From the NCBI GenBank assembly GCA_944322325.1, contig CALUOQ010000016.1, positions 1-52,552 on the forward strand: a DNA stretch of 52,552 bases. The letters are read 5' to 3'. Each line of letters starts with the position of its first letter. Position 1 is the first letter of the stretch. The notes beneath the pieces were generated by a model. That model was not told the DNA's origin. It made no database searches and was given only the letters and a program-made list of their open reading frames with translations. This DNA comes from an uncultured Alloprevotella sp. (GTDB lineage Bacteria > Bacteroidota > Bacteroidia > Bacteroidales > Bacteroidaceae). A program made the position numbers and the translations under genes. Positions 17,053 to 26,133 of this stretch are shown in pieces.

Positions 17053-18889
17053 AGCGGATGTGTCGGGTTTGGAACTTGGTAGCCTTCTCTTCGCTGGCGG
17101 GAGACAACTTTCCGTGAAGATACTGTTCGATGATAAGGGCGCCGAGCGGAACACCGAATTCAGCGCCGAAACCGCCCTCTTCGACGTATACAGCGACGGC
17201 GATGCGCGGATGGTCCATCGGCGCAAAGCCCATGAAGGCGGAGTGGTCGTGTCCCCGGTTCTCGGCTGTACCCGTCTTTCCGCAGACTTCTATGTCCGGA
17301 AGATTTGCTCCCCGACAGGTGCCGTTGAGCACTGCCTGCCGCATACCGGCCACGACGTAGTTGTAATTGCTGGGGCTGACCATTGTATAATGGCGTCGTC
17401 GGTAAGTGGTGTCGATTTGTGCCCCTTGAACTTCGCGGACTACGTGGGGGATGTAATAATAACCGCGGTTGGCTATCGTAGCTGCGAGGTTGGCTATTTG
17501 GAGCGGAGTGGCAGTGACCTCTCCCTGTCCGATGGAGATGGAGATGACGGTCAGTCCGTTCCAGCGTTTGTTGTAGGCCTTGTCGTAGTAGTCGGCGTTG
17601 GGTATCATGCCGCGGCGCTCTCCCGGAAGGTCAATGCCGAGTCTGTAACCGTAGCCCATCGAGACAAGATAGTCTTTCCAGCGCGTCATGGCTTCTTGGA
17701 CGGATGTGTATTTGGTGCGGTTGCTGAACATGCGGTACAGGTTCCAGCAGAAATAGCTGTTGCACGATGTCGCCAAGGCGGGTACTAAGGCAATGGGGGT
17801 GGAGTGGCCGTGACAGCCGACGTGCAACCCCTTATAGCTAAAACCGTGGTAGCACGGGAACATAACGGCAGGAGTGATGATGCCTTCTTGTAGGCCCAGC
17901 AAGGCTTGGGTCGGCTTAAACGTCGAGCCAGGAGGGTATTGTCCCATGATGGCCCGGTTCAGCAGGGGTTTCCCTGCTTCGTTCGTAAGGCGCTTGTGGC
18001 TTTTTCCGCGTTCGCGGCCCACCATCGAGCGTGGGTCGTAGGTCGGCGAAGACGCCATGCAGAGTATTTCGCCCGTGCCGGGTTCGATGGCTACGATGGC
18101 ACCGCGTTTGCCCTCAAGCATACGTTCGGCCAAGGCTTGCAGGTCTATGTCGATGCCCAGTGTCAGGTTGCGACCCGGGACGGGTGCCTGGTCGTACGCA
18201 CCGTCCTGATAGCGTCCCTGGATACGGCCATGTACGTCACGGAGCAGGATTTGCATGCCTTTTTCTCCGCGCAATTGTTTTTCGTAGGAGCGTTCAATAC
18301 CCAGTTTGCCGATGTCGTCCCCACTGTTGTAGAAGTCGTCTTCGTCGTTCTCGAGGTCGTTGGGTGAGACTTCCCCCACGTCGCCCAAGACGTGCGCACC
18401 GACGCCATAGGCGTAGTGGCGGATGGAACGGTTCTCTACCGAAAATCCTTTGAAGCGGAACAGTTTTTCGCGGAACACGGAGAACTCTTCAGCGGGGATT
18501 TGGCCCAGGAAAAGTTGCGGTGTGTAGCGCGAATATCCCGGGTTCTTCTTCCTGTCTTTGATTTCGGCCATGCGTTTGATGTAGAACTCCCGCGTGATGC
18601 CCATGCTCCGACAAAAATCCAGCGTATCGATGCCCTGTTGCTCATTCATGATGACCATGATGTTGTACGCTGGTTCGTTGTACACCAGCAGTTTCCCTTT
18701 TCGGTCCATTATCAGTCCGCGTGAGGGGTACTGTATCTTCTTCAGGAAAGCGTTGGAGTCGGCGTTTTTCTTGTAGTCGTCGCTCATGACCTGTAGGGAG
18801 AACAGCCGGATAAGGTACACGATAATAATGGCGATGGCCGCACCGCCGATGACGTATTTCCTGTTTCCGAATTGGGTGTCCCTGGTCAT
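17036..18889 (-). CDS. mrdA: Penicillin-binding protein 2 (elongasome transpeptidase)
   Basis: The 617-residue class B PBP cross-links peptidoglycan during rod elongation. It has one N-terminal membrane anchor (~15-32), a dimerisation/pedestal domain and a transpeptidase domain with S322-TFK, S375-CN and K538-TG. The order mreC-mreD-mrdA-rodA is the classical one. All catalytic motifs are intact, so it should be active and a beta-lactam target. Confidence 0.96.
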   Translation of the reverse strand: MTRDTQFGNRKYVIGGAAIAIIIVYLIRLFSLQVMSDDYKKNADSNAFLKKIQYPSRGLIMDRKGKLLVYNEPAYNIMVIMNEQQGIDTLDFCRSMGITREFYIKRMAEIKDRKKNPGYSRYTPQLFLGQIPAEEFSVFREKLFRFKGFSVENRSIRHYAYGVGAHVLGDVGEVSPNDLENDEDDFYNSGDDIGKLGIERSYEKQLRGEKGMQILLRDVHGRIQGRYQDGAYDQAPVPGRNLTLGIDIDLQALAERMLEGKRGAIVAIEPGTGEILCMASSPTYDPRSMVGRERGKSHKRLTNEAGKPLLNRAIMGQYPPGSTFKPTQALLGLQEGIITPAVMFPCYHGFSYKGLHVGCHGHSTPIALVPALATSCNSYFCWNLYRMFSNRTKYTSVQEAMTRWKDYLVSMGYGYRLGIDLPGERRGMIPNADYYDKAYNKRWNGLTVISISIGQGEVTATPLQIANLAATIANRGYYYIPHVVREVQGAQIDTTYRRRHYTMVSPSNYNYVVAGMRQAVLNGTCRGANLPDIEVCGKTGTAENRGHDHSAFMGFAPMDHPRIAVAVYVEEGGFGAEFGVPLGALIIEQYLHGKLSPASEEKATKFQTRHIRYERES

Positions 18890-18895
18890 GTCTTT

Positions 18896-19420
18896 TTATT
18901 CTTTGGGGGTAGTCCGCACACTGCTGCGTATGCTTTCGATGGCAATGATAATCAATGTGGTCAGGGCGCTGCTGGTGGCGATATTTATAAGTAGTTCTTG
19001 CCAGTTATACAAGGTGAAAGCTTCGAGACTGAAGAAAATGCTTTCGTGGAGCAGTACGGCCACGAGGACGTAGCCGAAGAATGAACTGTGGCGCATTTCC
19101 GTGGCAGAAGGGAGATAGGCGTTGTCCTCCTTGTCGCGGGGACTGAAAAAGTGAAGCAGGGCCGGACGGATGAAGCCGATGAACGTGAGGGCCGCGGCGG
19201 CCATGCCGGGCGTGTTCGTAAAGGTGTCGACGATGAAGCCCAGCGCGAAGCCCCACATCAGCAGGGCCGACCGCGGCGTGTCGGAGGGAAGAATCAACAG
19301 AAAGTAGACGTAGGGGAGTGGTGTCGCATAGCCAGCGATGTGTATGTGGTTGAACACCAGGACTTGCAAGGCGATAAGCATTACGAACCACTTGGTCGAG
19401 TAGAGCAGACGGGCGAGCAT
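18896..19420 (-). CDS. mreD: Rod shape-determining protein MreD
   Basis: The 174-residue integral membrane protein has five predicted helices and belongs to the poorly conserved MreD family. It is identified by hydrophobicity (YVYFLLILPSDTPRSALLMWGFALGFIVDTF is divided between two helices and an MreD-like loop), length and position between mreC and mrdA. It links cytoplasmic MreB to PBP2/RodA through MreC. Gaps to its neighbours are 6 and 18 bases. Confidence 0.85.
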   Translation of the reverse strand: MLARLLYSTKWFVMLIALQVLVFNHIHIAGYATPLPYVYFLLILPSDTPRSALLMWGFALGFIVDTFTNTPGMAAAALTFIGFIRPALLHFFSPRDKEDNAYLPSATEMRHSSFFGYVLVAVLLHESIFFSLEAFTLYNWQELLINIATSSALTTLIIIAIESIRSSVRTTPKE

Positions 19421-19438
19421 AGGCAGCGGCGGTAGAGG

Positions 19439-20296
19439 TTATATGGCTTGTTCCGACTGGAGGGCGTGCACGCGTAGCGTGTCGATTTCCGCGCGGTTTT
19501 CGGTGGCGATGACCGTGACGTCGCGCAGCCGCCCGAAGTCGGTCCCCAGTGTGACGTCGAGGCGGTAGGTCACGCCGTCAGGGGCGTTGTGGATGGCACG
19601 AATGCGCCCGACGAAAATACCGGGAGGGAAAATGGACGAATAGCCGCTTGTCTCGATGACTTCGCCGACTTTCAGGCGCGCATAGCGGGGAATGTCGCTC
19701 ACGTAGGCTTCGATGGGGCTGCCGCCGTCCCATTGCAGGTAACCGAAAAAGCGATGGTTGCGAATGCGGCAGCTGATGCTCGAACGGGCGTTGATGGCCG
19801 GGAGCACAAGGGAGTAGTTCGGTCCCGTCAGGAACACGATACCCACCACGCCGCCTCCGCTGACCACGCCCATTTCGGGGCGGATGCCGTCCTTGGCGCC
19901 GCGGTCGATGACCAGATAATTGTTCCTGCGGACCAGGGTGCTCGAGATGACTTTGGCCGGGATGAGCCGATAACCTTCCAAGCTTTTCGCCACGAGCCGT
20001 TCGGTTTCTGTGGAGTCGTGGTCCAAGTCTGCCAGCCGTTCGCGCAGCACGTCGATTTGCCGTTGCAGCTGGATGTTATGGTCCGTCAGTTTGCGGTTTA
20101 CGTGCTGCAGGTTCAGATAAGTCTGGACGTCGCCATAGAAGCGGTCAATACTGGCGGTGACGCGATTGGCGGAGGTGTACCATACGCTGCCTTGGTAGTT
20201 GTTGAAATAGAAGAGCAGCGCGAAGCTCGCGACCTCGAGCAAAATGAACAGGAAGAAGTAGTGATACTTACGGAGGAAGTCCAGCAGGTTGTTCAT
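19439..20296 (-). CDS. mreC: Rod shape-determining protein MreC
   Basis: The 285-residue product has a single N-terminal membrane helix (~13-31), a periplasmic coiled coil (~65-105) and the two beta-barrel-like domains of MreC (AKVISSTLVRRNNYLVIDRG, GVVSGGGVVGIV). It forms a periplasmic scaffold that activates PBP2/RodA. A 135-base spacer containing a stable hairpin separates it from mreB. Confidence 0.94.
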   Translation of the reverse strand: MNNLLDFLRKYHYFFLFILLEVASFALLFYFNNYQGSVWYTSANRVTASIDRFYGDVQTYLNLQHVNRKLTDHNIQLQRQIDVLRERLADLDHDSTETERLVAKSLEGYRLIPAKVISSTLVRRNNYLVIDRGAKDGIRPEMGVVSGGGVVGIVFLTGPNYSLVLPAINARSSISCRIRNHRFFGYLQWDGGSPIEAYVSDIPRYARLKVGEVIETSGYSSIFPPGIFVGRIRAIHNAPDGVTYRLDVTLGTDFGRLRDVTVIATENRAEIDTLRVHALQSEQAI

Positions 20297-20356
20297 CGTT
20301 CAGCGTCTCTTTGTGCTCGGGCCGTTGGGAGTTTTTGACGTGGCAGCACCCGTCAG

Positions 20357-20412
20357 GCCCGGCGCCCAAGTGGAGGCCGCCGTTTGCGCGGTCGCCTCCG
20401 GGTGCGCCGGGC
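20357..20412 (-). promoter_or_regulatory. GC-rich hairpin between mreB and mreC
   Basis: gcccggcgc (20357-20365) pairs with gcgccgggc (20404-20412), with an inner ggaggc / gcctcc pair. No T-run follows. It may partially terminate or stabilise the upstream message and so set MreB above MreC, but the sequence shows only the structure. Confidence 0.4.
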
Positions 20413-20431
20413 TGAGGTCTGCCGTAGTGTC

Positions 20432-21457
20432 TTACGACTTGATGAGGAACGAGAACCGGTCTACGTTCTTGAGGGCGATTCCTGTGCCTTTGGCTACGCA
20501 GTGCAGCGGGTCTTCAGCCACATGGAACGGAATGTTGATTTTGTCGGTCAGGCGCTTGTCGAGTCCGCGCAGCAGGGCGCCGCCGCCGGTCAGGTAGATG
20601 CCGTTGTGTACGATGTCGGCGTAAAGTTCGGGCGGTGTGTTCTCGAGTGCGCTGAGTACGGCCGTTTCAATCTTGGCTATCGACTTTTCCAGGCAGTGGG
20701 CGATTTCCTGATAGCAGACGGGGACCTCCATCGGTAGGGCGGTGATGCGGTTCGGGCCGTGCACGATGTAGTCTTCCGGGGCGTCGTCGAGGTCGCTCAG
20801 GGCGGCGCCCACGTGGATTTTGATACGCTCGGCCATGCGCTCGCTGACGCGCACGTTGTGCTGGCGGCTCATGTACTCCTGAATGTCGGCGGTGAAGTCG
20901 TCACCGGCCATTTTGATGGAGTTGTTCGAGACAATGCCGCCCAGCGAGATGACAGCGATTTCCGTCGTTCCACCGCCGATGTCGACAATCATGTTACCTT
21001 CCGGAGCTTCTACGTCGAGCCCGATGCCGATGGCGGCTGCCATCGGTTCATAGATCAGGTAGACGTCGCGTCCGTTGGCGTGTTCGGCCGAGTCGCGCAC
21101 GGCGCGCAGTTCGACTTCGGTCGACCCCGAGGGGACGCCGATAACCATGCGCAGCGACGGGGGGGAGAACAGACGGTTGCCCGAGTGTACCATTTTGATC
21201 AGGCCGCGCATCATTTGTTCGCAAGCGTTGAAGTCGGCGATGACGCCGTCGCGCAAGGGGCGGATGACGCGGATTTTGTCGTTCGTCTTTTCGTACATGA
21301 GTTTGGCGCGCTCACCGACCGCAATCATTTTGTTGGAGTGGCGGTCGAGCGCGACTACGGACGGCTCGTCGACGACTATCTTGCCGTCGCTGATGATGAT
21401 GGTGTTGGCCGTCCCGAGGTCCATGGCCAGTTCTTGGGTAAAGGAGAAAAGTCCCAT
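20432..21457 (-). CDS. mreB: Actin-like cell shape protein MreB
   Basis: The 341-residue bacterial actin organises the elongasome at the inner membrane. It has the phosphate-1 motif MDLGTANT, phosphate-2 VDIGGGTTEIAVIS, adenosine motif YLTGGGALLRGLD and an amphipathic N-terminus (MGLFSFTQE). Length and motifs match the family. Its start is 26 bases after the purH stop, so the two are probably co-transcribed. Confidence 0.97.
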   Translation of the reverse strand: MGLFSFTQELAMDLGTANTIIISDGKIVVDEPSVVALDRHSNKMIAVGERAKLMYEKTNDKIRVIRPLRDGVIADFNACEQMMRGLIKMVHSGNRLFSPPSLRMVIGVPSGSTEVELRAVRDSAEHANGRDVYLIYEPMAAAIGIGLDVEAPEGNMIVDIGGGTTEIAVISLGGIVSNNSIKMAGDDFTADIQEYMSRQHNVRVSERMAERIKIHVGAALSDLDDAPEDYIVHGPNRITALPMEVPVCYQEIAHCLEKSIAKIETAVLSALENTPPELYADIVHNGIYLTGGGALLRGLDKRLTDKINIPFHVAEDPLHCVAKGTGIALKNVDRFSFLIKS

Positions 21458-21483
21458 GTCGGTGTTCCTCTGTGTTTACGCGG

Positions 21484-22083
21484 TTATTGCTGGCTTTCGA
21501 AGTAGGCGTGGATAGCCGTGTCGTAGTGGCTGCTGACGCCGAAAGCACGTGTGGCAAACAGACGCCGGTCTTCGATGTCCGTCTGGGCGCCTTTCTGATT
21601 AAGGAGGTCGAGCAGGAGCGGATATTCAGCTTTCGAGGGCACGATGACGACGTCCTTGAAGTTCTTTGCGCCGGCCCGGATGAGCGAGATGCCGCCGATG
21701 TCTATCTTCTCGATGATGTCGGCCTCCGAGGCACCGCTTTTCACCGTGTCCTCAAAGGGGTAGAGGTCTACGACGACGAGGTCGATGGTCGGGATGCCGT
21801 ACTGGTTCATCTGGGCCTCGTCCTCGGCCAGTCCGCGACGCCCCAGAATGCCACCGAAGATTTTGGGATGAAGCGTTTTGACGCGGCCGCCGAGGATGGA
21901 CGGGTAGCTGGTCACGTCTTCCACTTTCTGGCACGGATAGCCCAGTTCTTCGATGAACTTTTGCGTACCGCCGGTGGAAAGGAACTTGACGCCTTCTTCG
22001 TGCAGCTTGGCGAGCAGCGCGTCGAGGCCGTCTTTATGAAAAACCGAGATAAGCGCGGTCTTGATAACTTTAGTGTCTGCCAT
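21484..22083 (-). CDS. purH: IMP cyclohydrolase domain of PurH, stand-alone
   Basis: The 199-residue product matches only the N-terminal IMP cyclohydrolase (MGS-like) half of PurH, which closes FAICAR to IMP in the last step of purine synthesis. Signature blocks are LISVFHKDGLDALLAKL, STGGTQKFIEELG, GRVKTLHPKIFGGILGRR and EKIDIGGISLIRAGAKN. The bifunctional enzyme is normally ~510-530 residues. Here a clean stop follows YFESQQ, and 26 bases later mreB begins; no AICAR transformylase sequence follows in any frame. The ATG at 22083 gives the family N-terminus MADTKVIKTAL. Neighbouring fhs makes 10-formyl-THF, the cofactor of the missing half. Confidence 0.9.
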   Translation of the reverse strand: MADTKVIKTALISVFHKDGLDALLAKLHEEGVKFLSTGGTQKFIEELGYPCQKVEDVTSYPSILGGRVKTLHPKIFGGILGRRGLAEDEAQMNQYGIPTIDLVVVDLYPFEDTVKSGASEADIIEKIDIGGISLIRAGAKNFKDVVIVPSKAEYPLLLDLLNQKGAQTDIEDRRLFATRAFGVSSHYDTAIHAYFESQQ

Positions 22084-22124
22084 GTCGGGAGTAGTATATG
22101 GGTGAACTAATTGAGTTTGAGGGT

Positions 22125-22133
22125 GCAAAGATA
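22125..22133 (-). promoter_or_regulatory. -7 promoter element for the purH-mreBCD-mrdA-rodA operon
   Basis: Leftward TAtcTTTGC lies 42 bases upstream of the purH-domain ATG. No clear -33 TTTG is seen. Confidence 0.6.
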
Positions 22134-22217
22134 CGGATTAATTTTGACTGAGGGGGCTTTGCGTGCGTTTCATTGACGGTCGCGCGCGCGTCGCCCGCTG
22201 TCGGGGTTCTGCCGGGA

Positions 22218-23885
22218 TCAGCTCAGGCCAATGATTTCACCGTCGACGTAGTCTATATGGTTGGCCTGCGGGTTCTTGGGCAGGCCGGGCATACGCAGGA
22301 TGTCGCCGGCGATGGCTACGATCATTTCGGCGCCGGCGTTGATGACTACGTCGCGCACGAGGAAGTCAAACCCGCTGACAGCGCCGTACTGCTTGGCGTC
22401 GGCCGAGAAGGAGTATTGTGTTTTGGCGATGCACACCGGGAGATGTCCCAGACCGAGTGCCTCGATTTGCTTGATGCGGCGCTGGGCCGGGGCGGCGAGC
22501 GTCACGCTGGCGGCGCCGTATAGGTTGCACGCCACCTTGCGTATTTTCTCGGCGACGCTGTCGCTGTCGTCGTAAGCAAAGCGCAGCGGAGCCGAGGGAC
22601 GCTTTTCGATGGTGTCCACGACGACGCGGGCCATTTCGACCGCTCCCTCGCCGCCTTCGGCGTAAGCGCGGTTGACAGCGAACGGCACGCCGAGTGTTTC
22701 TTCGCAGTGCTGGCGCAGCAGGGCCATTTCGTCGTCCGTGTCTTCGGCAAAGAGGTTGAACACCACCACTACGGATTGCCCGAACGACTGTAGGTTGCGT
22801 ACGTGGCGGTCCAGGTTGGCCAGTCCGCGGCGCAGCCCCTCGAGATCGGGCTCCTTGATGCGGTCGAGCGCCACGCCGCCGTGCATCTTCAGTCCTTGCG
22901 CCGTGGCCACGATGACGGTGAGGTCGGGGTGCAGTCCGCTTTTGCGGCAGAGTATGTCGTAGAATTTCTCGGCGCCGAGGTCGGCTCCGAATCCGGCTTC
23001 GGTGATGGCGTATTCGCTGTGGCTCATGGCCATTTTCGTGGCGAAGAGGGAGTTGCAGCCGTGGGCGATGTTGGCAAACGGGCCGCCGTGCACGATGGCC
23101 GGGGTATTCTCTGTGGTCTGCACGAGGTTAGGCTGCAAGGCATCCTTGAGCAGGACGACCACCGAACCGGCCACGCCGAGGTCCTTGACGGTGAAGGGGT
23201 GGTCGTCGAACGTAAAGCCCAGGATGACGCGTTCTACGCGGCGGCGCAGGTCGGCTTCGTCCGTGGCGAGGCAGAGTATGGCCATGAGTTCGGACGCAGG
23301 GGTGATGTCGAATCCCGACTGCGCCGTGACGCCGTTGGTGCGCGGTCCGAGCCCCGTGACGACGGAGCGGAGCGAGCGGTCGTTGACGTCGAGTACGCGG
23401 CGCCAGAGTGTCTCTTTCAGCCCGAAGCCCTCGGCCTGGTGCTGGTAGATGTAGTTGTCCAGCAGGGCGGCGATGAGGTTGTGCGCGGCAGTGATGGCGT
23501 GGAAGTCGCCGGTGAAGTGCAGGTTGATGCGCTCCATGGGCAGTACTTGCGCATGGCCGCCGCCCGCGGCGCCTCCCTTCATGCCGAAGCAGGGGCCGAG
23601 CGAGGGTTCGCGCAGGGCCACGACGGCGCGCCGGCCTATCTTGTTCAGGCCCAGGGAAAGGCCGATGCTCACGGTCGTCTTGCCGATACCGGCTTTCGTA
23701 GCGGTGATGGCGGTGACGAGGATGAGGTGATTTTTCTGCACTGCCTCCTCGTCGATGAGGCTTAGGGGAAGTTTGGCGATGTGCTTGCCGTAGCGTTCGA
23801 GGTCGGCCTCGCCGATGCCCATCGTGGCGGCCACGCGGGCGATGTCGTCGAGGCGCGTGGCGTGGGCTATTTCAAGATCTGTCAT
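22218..23885 (-). CDS. fhs: Formate-tetrahydrofolate ligase
   Basis: The 555-residue cytoplasmic enzyme joins formate and THF using ATP to give 10-formyl-THF for purine and fMet synthesis. The nucleotide-binding loop [10 protein letters not shown] and blocks [45 protein letters not shown] and [14 protein letters not shown] are all present at the family length. The ATG at 23885 lies 32 bases from a -7 element. It is followed by its own spacer before the purH-domain gene. Confidence 0.96.
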   Translation of the reverse strand: MTDLEIAHATRLDDIARVAATMGIGEADLERYGKHIAKLPLSLIDEEAVQKNHLILVTAITATKAGIGKTTVSIGLSLGLNKIGRRAVVALREPSLGPCFGMKGGAAGGGHAQVLPMERINLHFTGDFHAITAAHNLIAALLDNYIYQHQAEGFGLKETLWRRVLDVNDRSLRSVVTGLGPRTNGVTAQSGFDITPASELMAILCLATDEADLRRRVERVILGFTFDDHPFTVKDLGVAGSVVVLLKDALQPNLVQTTENTPAIVHGGPFANIAHGCNSLFATKMAMSHSEYAITEAGFGADLGAEKFYDILCRKSGLHPDLTVIVATAQGLKMHGGVALDRIKEPDLEGLRRGLANLDRHVRNLQSFGQSVVVVFNLFAEDTDDEMALLRQHCEETLGVPFAVNRAYAEGGEGAVEMARVVVDTIEKRPSAPLRFAYDDSDSVAEKIRKVACNLYGAASVTLAAPAQRRIKQIEALGLGHLPVCIAKTQYSFSADAKQYGAVSGFDFLVRDVVINAGAEMIVAIAGDILRMPGLPKNPQANHIDYVDGEIIGLS

Positions 23886-23916
23886 GGTGCGGTTCCGCTT
23901 TTTGGTGATTACGGTT

Positions 23917-23925
23917 GCAAAGATA
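23917..23925 (-). promoter_or_regulatory. -7 promoter element for fhs
   Basis: Leftward TAtcTTTGC is positioned to start transcription about 25 bases upstream of fhs. Confidence 0.6.
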
Positions 23926-24011
23926 CTAATTTTTGCGGGCGCGCGGCGGGCTTTGTCCGCGATTTGCGGCGCGCTGTGGCGGGGCGTTTCCCGCCCGTCT
24001 GTCCAACGAAA

Positions 24012-24045
24012 AACGCTCCGTGACCTTGACGGCCGCCGGAGCGTT
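24012..24045 (-). terminator. Terminator after the ferredoxin gene
   Basis: aacgctccg (24012-24020) / cggagcgtt (24037-24045) with a leftward T-rich tail, about 26 bases after the ferredoxin stop. Confidence 0.7.
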
Positions 24046-24070
24046 CTGATTACAATAGGTGTCTGCGATT

Positions 24071-24241
24071 TTAGTTGCCCGGAGCGATGGCGCCCGAGGG
24101 ACAAACGTCGGCGCAGGTGCCGCAGTCTACACACACATCAGGGTTGATGGAGTAGATTTCGCCCTCGCTGATAGCGCCAGAGGGACATTCGTCGATGCAG
24201 GTGCCGCAGGCGACACAATCGCTGCTGATTACGTATGCCAT
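24071..24241 (-). CDS. Short 2[4Fe-4S] ferredoxin
   Basis: The 56-residue electron carrier has two CxxCxxxC-P cluster motifs: [16 protein letters not shown] and [16 protein letters not shown]. It matches bacterial-type (clostridial-type) ferredoxins, low-potential carriers for anaerobic oxidoreductases such as pyruvate:ferredoxin oxidoreductase. It begins MAYVIS at an ATG ~50 bases after a -7 element, has its own terminator, and so is a monocistronic gene. It suits an anaerobic lifestyle. Confidence 0.96.
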   Translation of the reverse strand: MAYVISSDCVACGTCIDECPSGAISEGEIYSINPDVCVDCGTCADVCPSGAIAPGN

Positions 24242-24291
24242 AGTCTTTTGAAAAATTAATTGTTAATAATGTCCGTGTTCTTTGTTCGGGT

Positions 24292-24300
24292 GCAAAGATA
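24292..24300 (-). promoter_or_regulatory. -7 promoter element for the ferredoxin gene
   Basis: Leftward TAtcTTTGC with an AT-rich ~45-base leader before the ATG at 24241. Confidence 0.65.
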
Positions 24301-24381
24301 AGCGTTTGCCGCGGGCGGAGGTGCGGTCGCCCCGTTATTTCTCCTTAATTTGGACGCGGTCTAAATTGTCGCCGACGTGTG

Positions 24382-24421
24382 CAGGGCCGCCCGCCGGGTG
24401 TAAACGCGGCGGGCGGCCCTG
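24382..24421 (-). terminator. Hairpin after the PepSY-like lipoprotein gene
   Basis: A 15-bp perfect stem, cagggccgcccgccg (24382-24396) / cggcgggcggccctg (24407-24421), about 40 bases after the stop. There is no clear U-run, so termination is inferred from position and strength. Confidence 0.5.
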
Positions 24422-24458
24422 GTTTGAAGAGGTGCGGCGCGCATGGCGCCGGGAGGGG

Positions 24459-25736
24459 TCAGAGGCCGGCGATTTCGCCCCCGGGCGTGATGCGCAGGTA
24501 GCGGTCGGTGTCCGTGCGGTAGTCCTCGACTTCAAGCACGTACCATTCGCCCGTCGGTGTCTGGGTGTAGGTGATGCCGTCGAGCTCCCACTGGGCGTAC
24601 TCGCTTTGGCGGAACGCAGTGAGCACGGCTTCGGGCAATTCGCGGTAAGCCACGTCCCAGCGCGTGAGCACCCAGTCGTTCTGTCCGTTGAAGAGCATTT
24701 CCTTCTCGCGGCCTTCGTGGCGGATTTCCACTTCGAGGTAACCGTCGTCGTAGTCTTTCTCGATGACGATGGCACCGGGACAAAGGCGCTGGATAGCCTC
24801 GTCGACGGTGTCCGCTACGATGGTCCCGCCGCCCGTCGGCGTGAAGAGGGAGAGATCGCCGTCGGGGGTCACCTTGAGCTTGACGTCGCCGTAGCGCGAC
24901 TCCAGTTCGAGGCGGTAGTAGTTGCCGTCCGAGGCCGTTTCGTAGTAGTCGATGTCGTCCAGCCGGTAGCCGTTGGCCGCGGCGTACTCCGAGGCGTTCC
25001 AGGCGTCGGTCACGGTGGCCGGAAGGTCGGCGCGGCGCACTTCGGTCTGCGTGTACAGCCATTCGCCGGAGCGGTTGAACACGGCCTCACGCAGCACGTG
25101 GTCCGCGTCGATAAGCTCCACTTCGGTCAGGCCGTCGTCGGCGTCGATTTCCACGATGCGGGCGCCGGGATAGCGGCTTTGAATGAATTCCTGTACGCTG
25201 CCCGTGGGCGTTGCGGGGATAAGGTCGCTATAGTCGTGGCGGCCGTCCGTGTCGGCCAAGGCCTTGACGAGCACGCCGTCCTCGGCGTAGTAAAGATCCA
25301 TCTCCTGTCCGCCCTGTTCGACCTCGACGACGTAGAGCAGCGTGACACCGTCGCGGCGTATCAGGTCGACGTCGTCCACGTGCCAGCCGGCGTACTCGCT
25401 CTGCTGAAACGCCGTCTTGACAGCTTCGGGCAGGCGCTCGAAGCGCAGGTCATATTCGCTCATCAGCCAAGTGCCGTCCGTCTGGCTGTACCAGGCCGTA
25501 CTGGACACCCAGCCGCCGCTCTGGGAGTCGGCATAGCTGAAGTCGGCCACGGCATAGGTGCCGCGGACTTCCCACTCGACGTCGCGCGCGCCGGGAAACT
25601 GCTCGGCAAACGAAGCCTGCACTTCGGCCGAAACGGGGTTAGTTACGGGAGGACGCCCGTCCTCATCGTCGCTACAGCCGGTCGCAATGCAAGTGCTGAC
25701 GGCCAGAGCTGACACAAAGAATGTGTACTTCCACAT
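24459..25736 (-). CDS. Surface lipoprotein with repeated PepSY-like units
   Basis: The 425-residue product has a lipobox IATGC (Cys21) and export signal SDDED, so it is probably surface exposed. The mature region repeats a PepSY-like (DUF2874-type) unit about three to four times. Each unit has F..(R/Q)(F/Y)PGA, a strand ending in W(Y/V), the segment LP.AV..AF..SEYA, then W/Y.(V/L)D(D/G)(V/I) and a closing Y.(V/L)EVE strand. Such proteins are common in gut Bacteroidetes and have no settled function; related folds inhibit or bind peptidases. The ATG at 25736 is chosen because it gives the signal peptide. Confidence 0.8.
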   Translation of the reverse strand: MWKYTFFVSALAVSTCIATGCSDDEDGRPPVTNPVSAEVQASFAEQFPGARDVEWEVRGTYAVADFSYADSQSGGWVSSTAWYSQTDGTWLMSEYDLRFERLPEAVKTAFQQSEYAGWHVDDVDLIRRDGVTLLYVVEVEQGGQEMDLYYAEDGVLVKALADTDGRHDYSDLIPATPTGSVQEFIQSRYPGARIVEIDADDGLTEVELIDADHVLREAVFNRSGEWLYTQTEVRRADLPATVTDAWNASEYAAANGYRLDDIDYYETASDGNYYRLELESRYGDVKLKVTPDGDLSLFTPTGGGTIVADTVDEAIQRLCPGAIVIEKDYDDGYLEVEIRHEGREKEMLFNGQNDWVLTRWDVAYRELPEAVLTAFRQSEYAQWELDGITYTQTPTGEWYVLEVEDYRTDTDRYLRITPGGEIAGL

Positions 25737-25779
25737 AAGTGTAAAATAGTTAGATGAGTAATGGAGACGTAGTCTCGCC

Positions 25780-25788
25780 GCAAATATA
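25780..25788 (-). promoter_or_regulatory. -7 promoter element for the PepSY-like lipoprotein gene
   Basis: Leftward TAtaTTTGC, 44 bases upstream of the ATG. Confidence 0.6.
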
Positions 25789-26014
25789 GGCTTACGGCGG
25801 AGATCCGGGCGGCGTTCCACTTTTTTTAACTATGCGATTTTGGAATAATTACAGCATGTGGGACTTACCCCTTACGGCGTTGCGGACAATTTGTAAAGTC
25901 CGGTGTGCAATCGTCGCAGCGAGGGCGTTCTCAAGCTGTGAAGCCGGCGTTTTTTTCGCAGTCGCGGTGCGGGCGGCGGCTCCTGTGGCGCAGCCTGCCT
26001 GTATACCGGGTAAA

Positions 26015-26096
26015 AACAAGTACTACGATAGAAATTCCTGTCGCAGCGATAGAAATTTCTATCGTAGTACTTGTTCGGCACGGGGACTACACTTGT
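26015..26096. repeat. Palindromic repeat, copy B
   Basis: Perfect 22-bp arms 26015-26036 and 26054-26075 (starting aacaagtactacgatagaaa) surround a centre with cctgtcgcagcgatag. Just beyond, ggactacacttgt (26084-26096) equals the outer end of the arms of copies A and C. The copy is a composite of modules found in the other three. It lies beside the decayed protease fragment. Confidence 0.75.
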
Positions 26097-26133
26097 CCGC
26101 GTGGTCGGTGTGGCGCGCACACCGACCGCGGCA

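Noticed and set aside
26015-26075. CRISPR-like array at repeat copy B
   Set aside because: The repeated units are inverted and only a few bases apart, with no regular unique spacers and no cas genes nearby.
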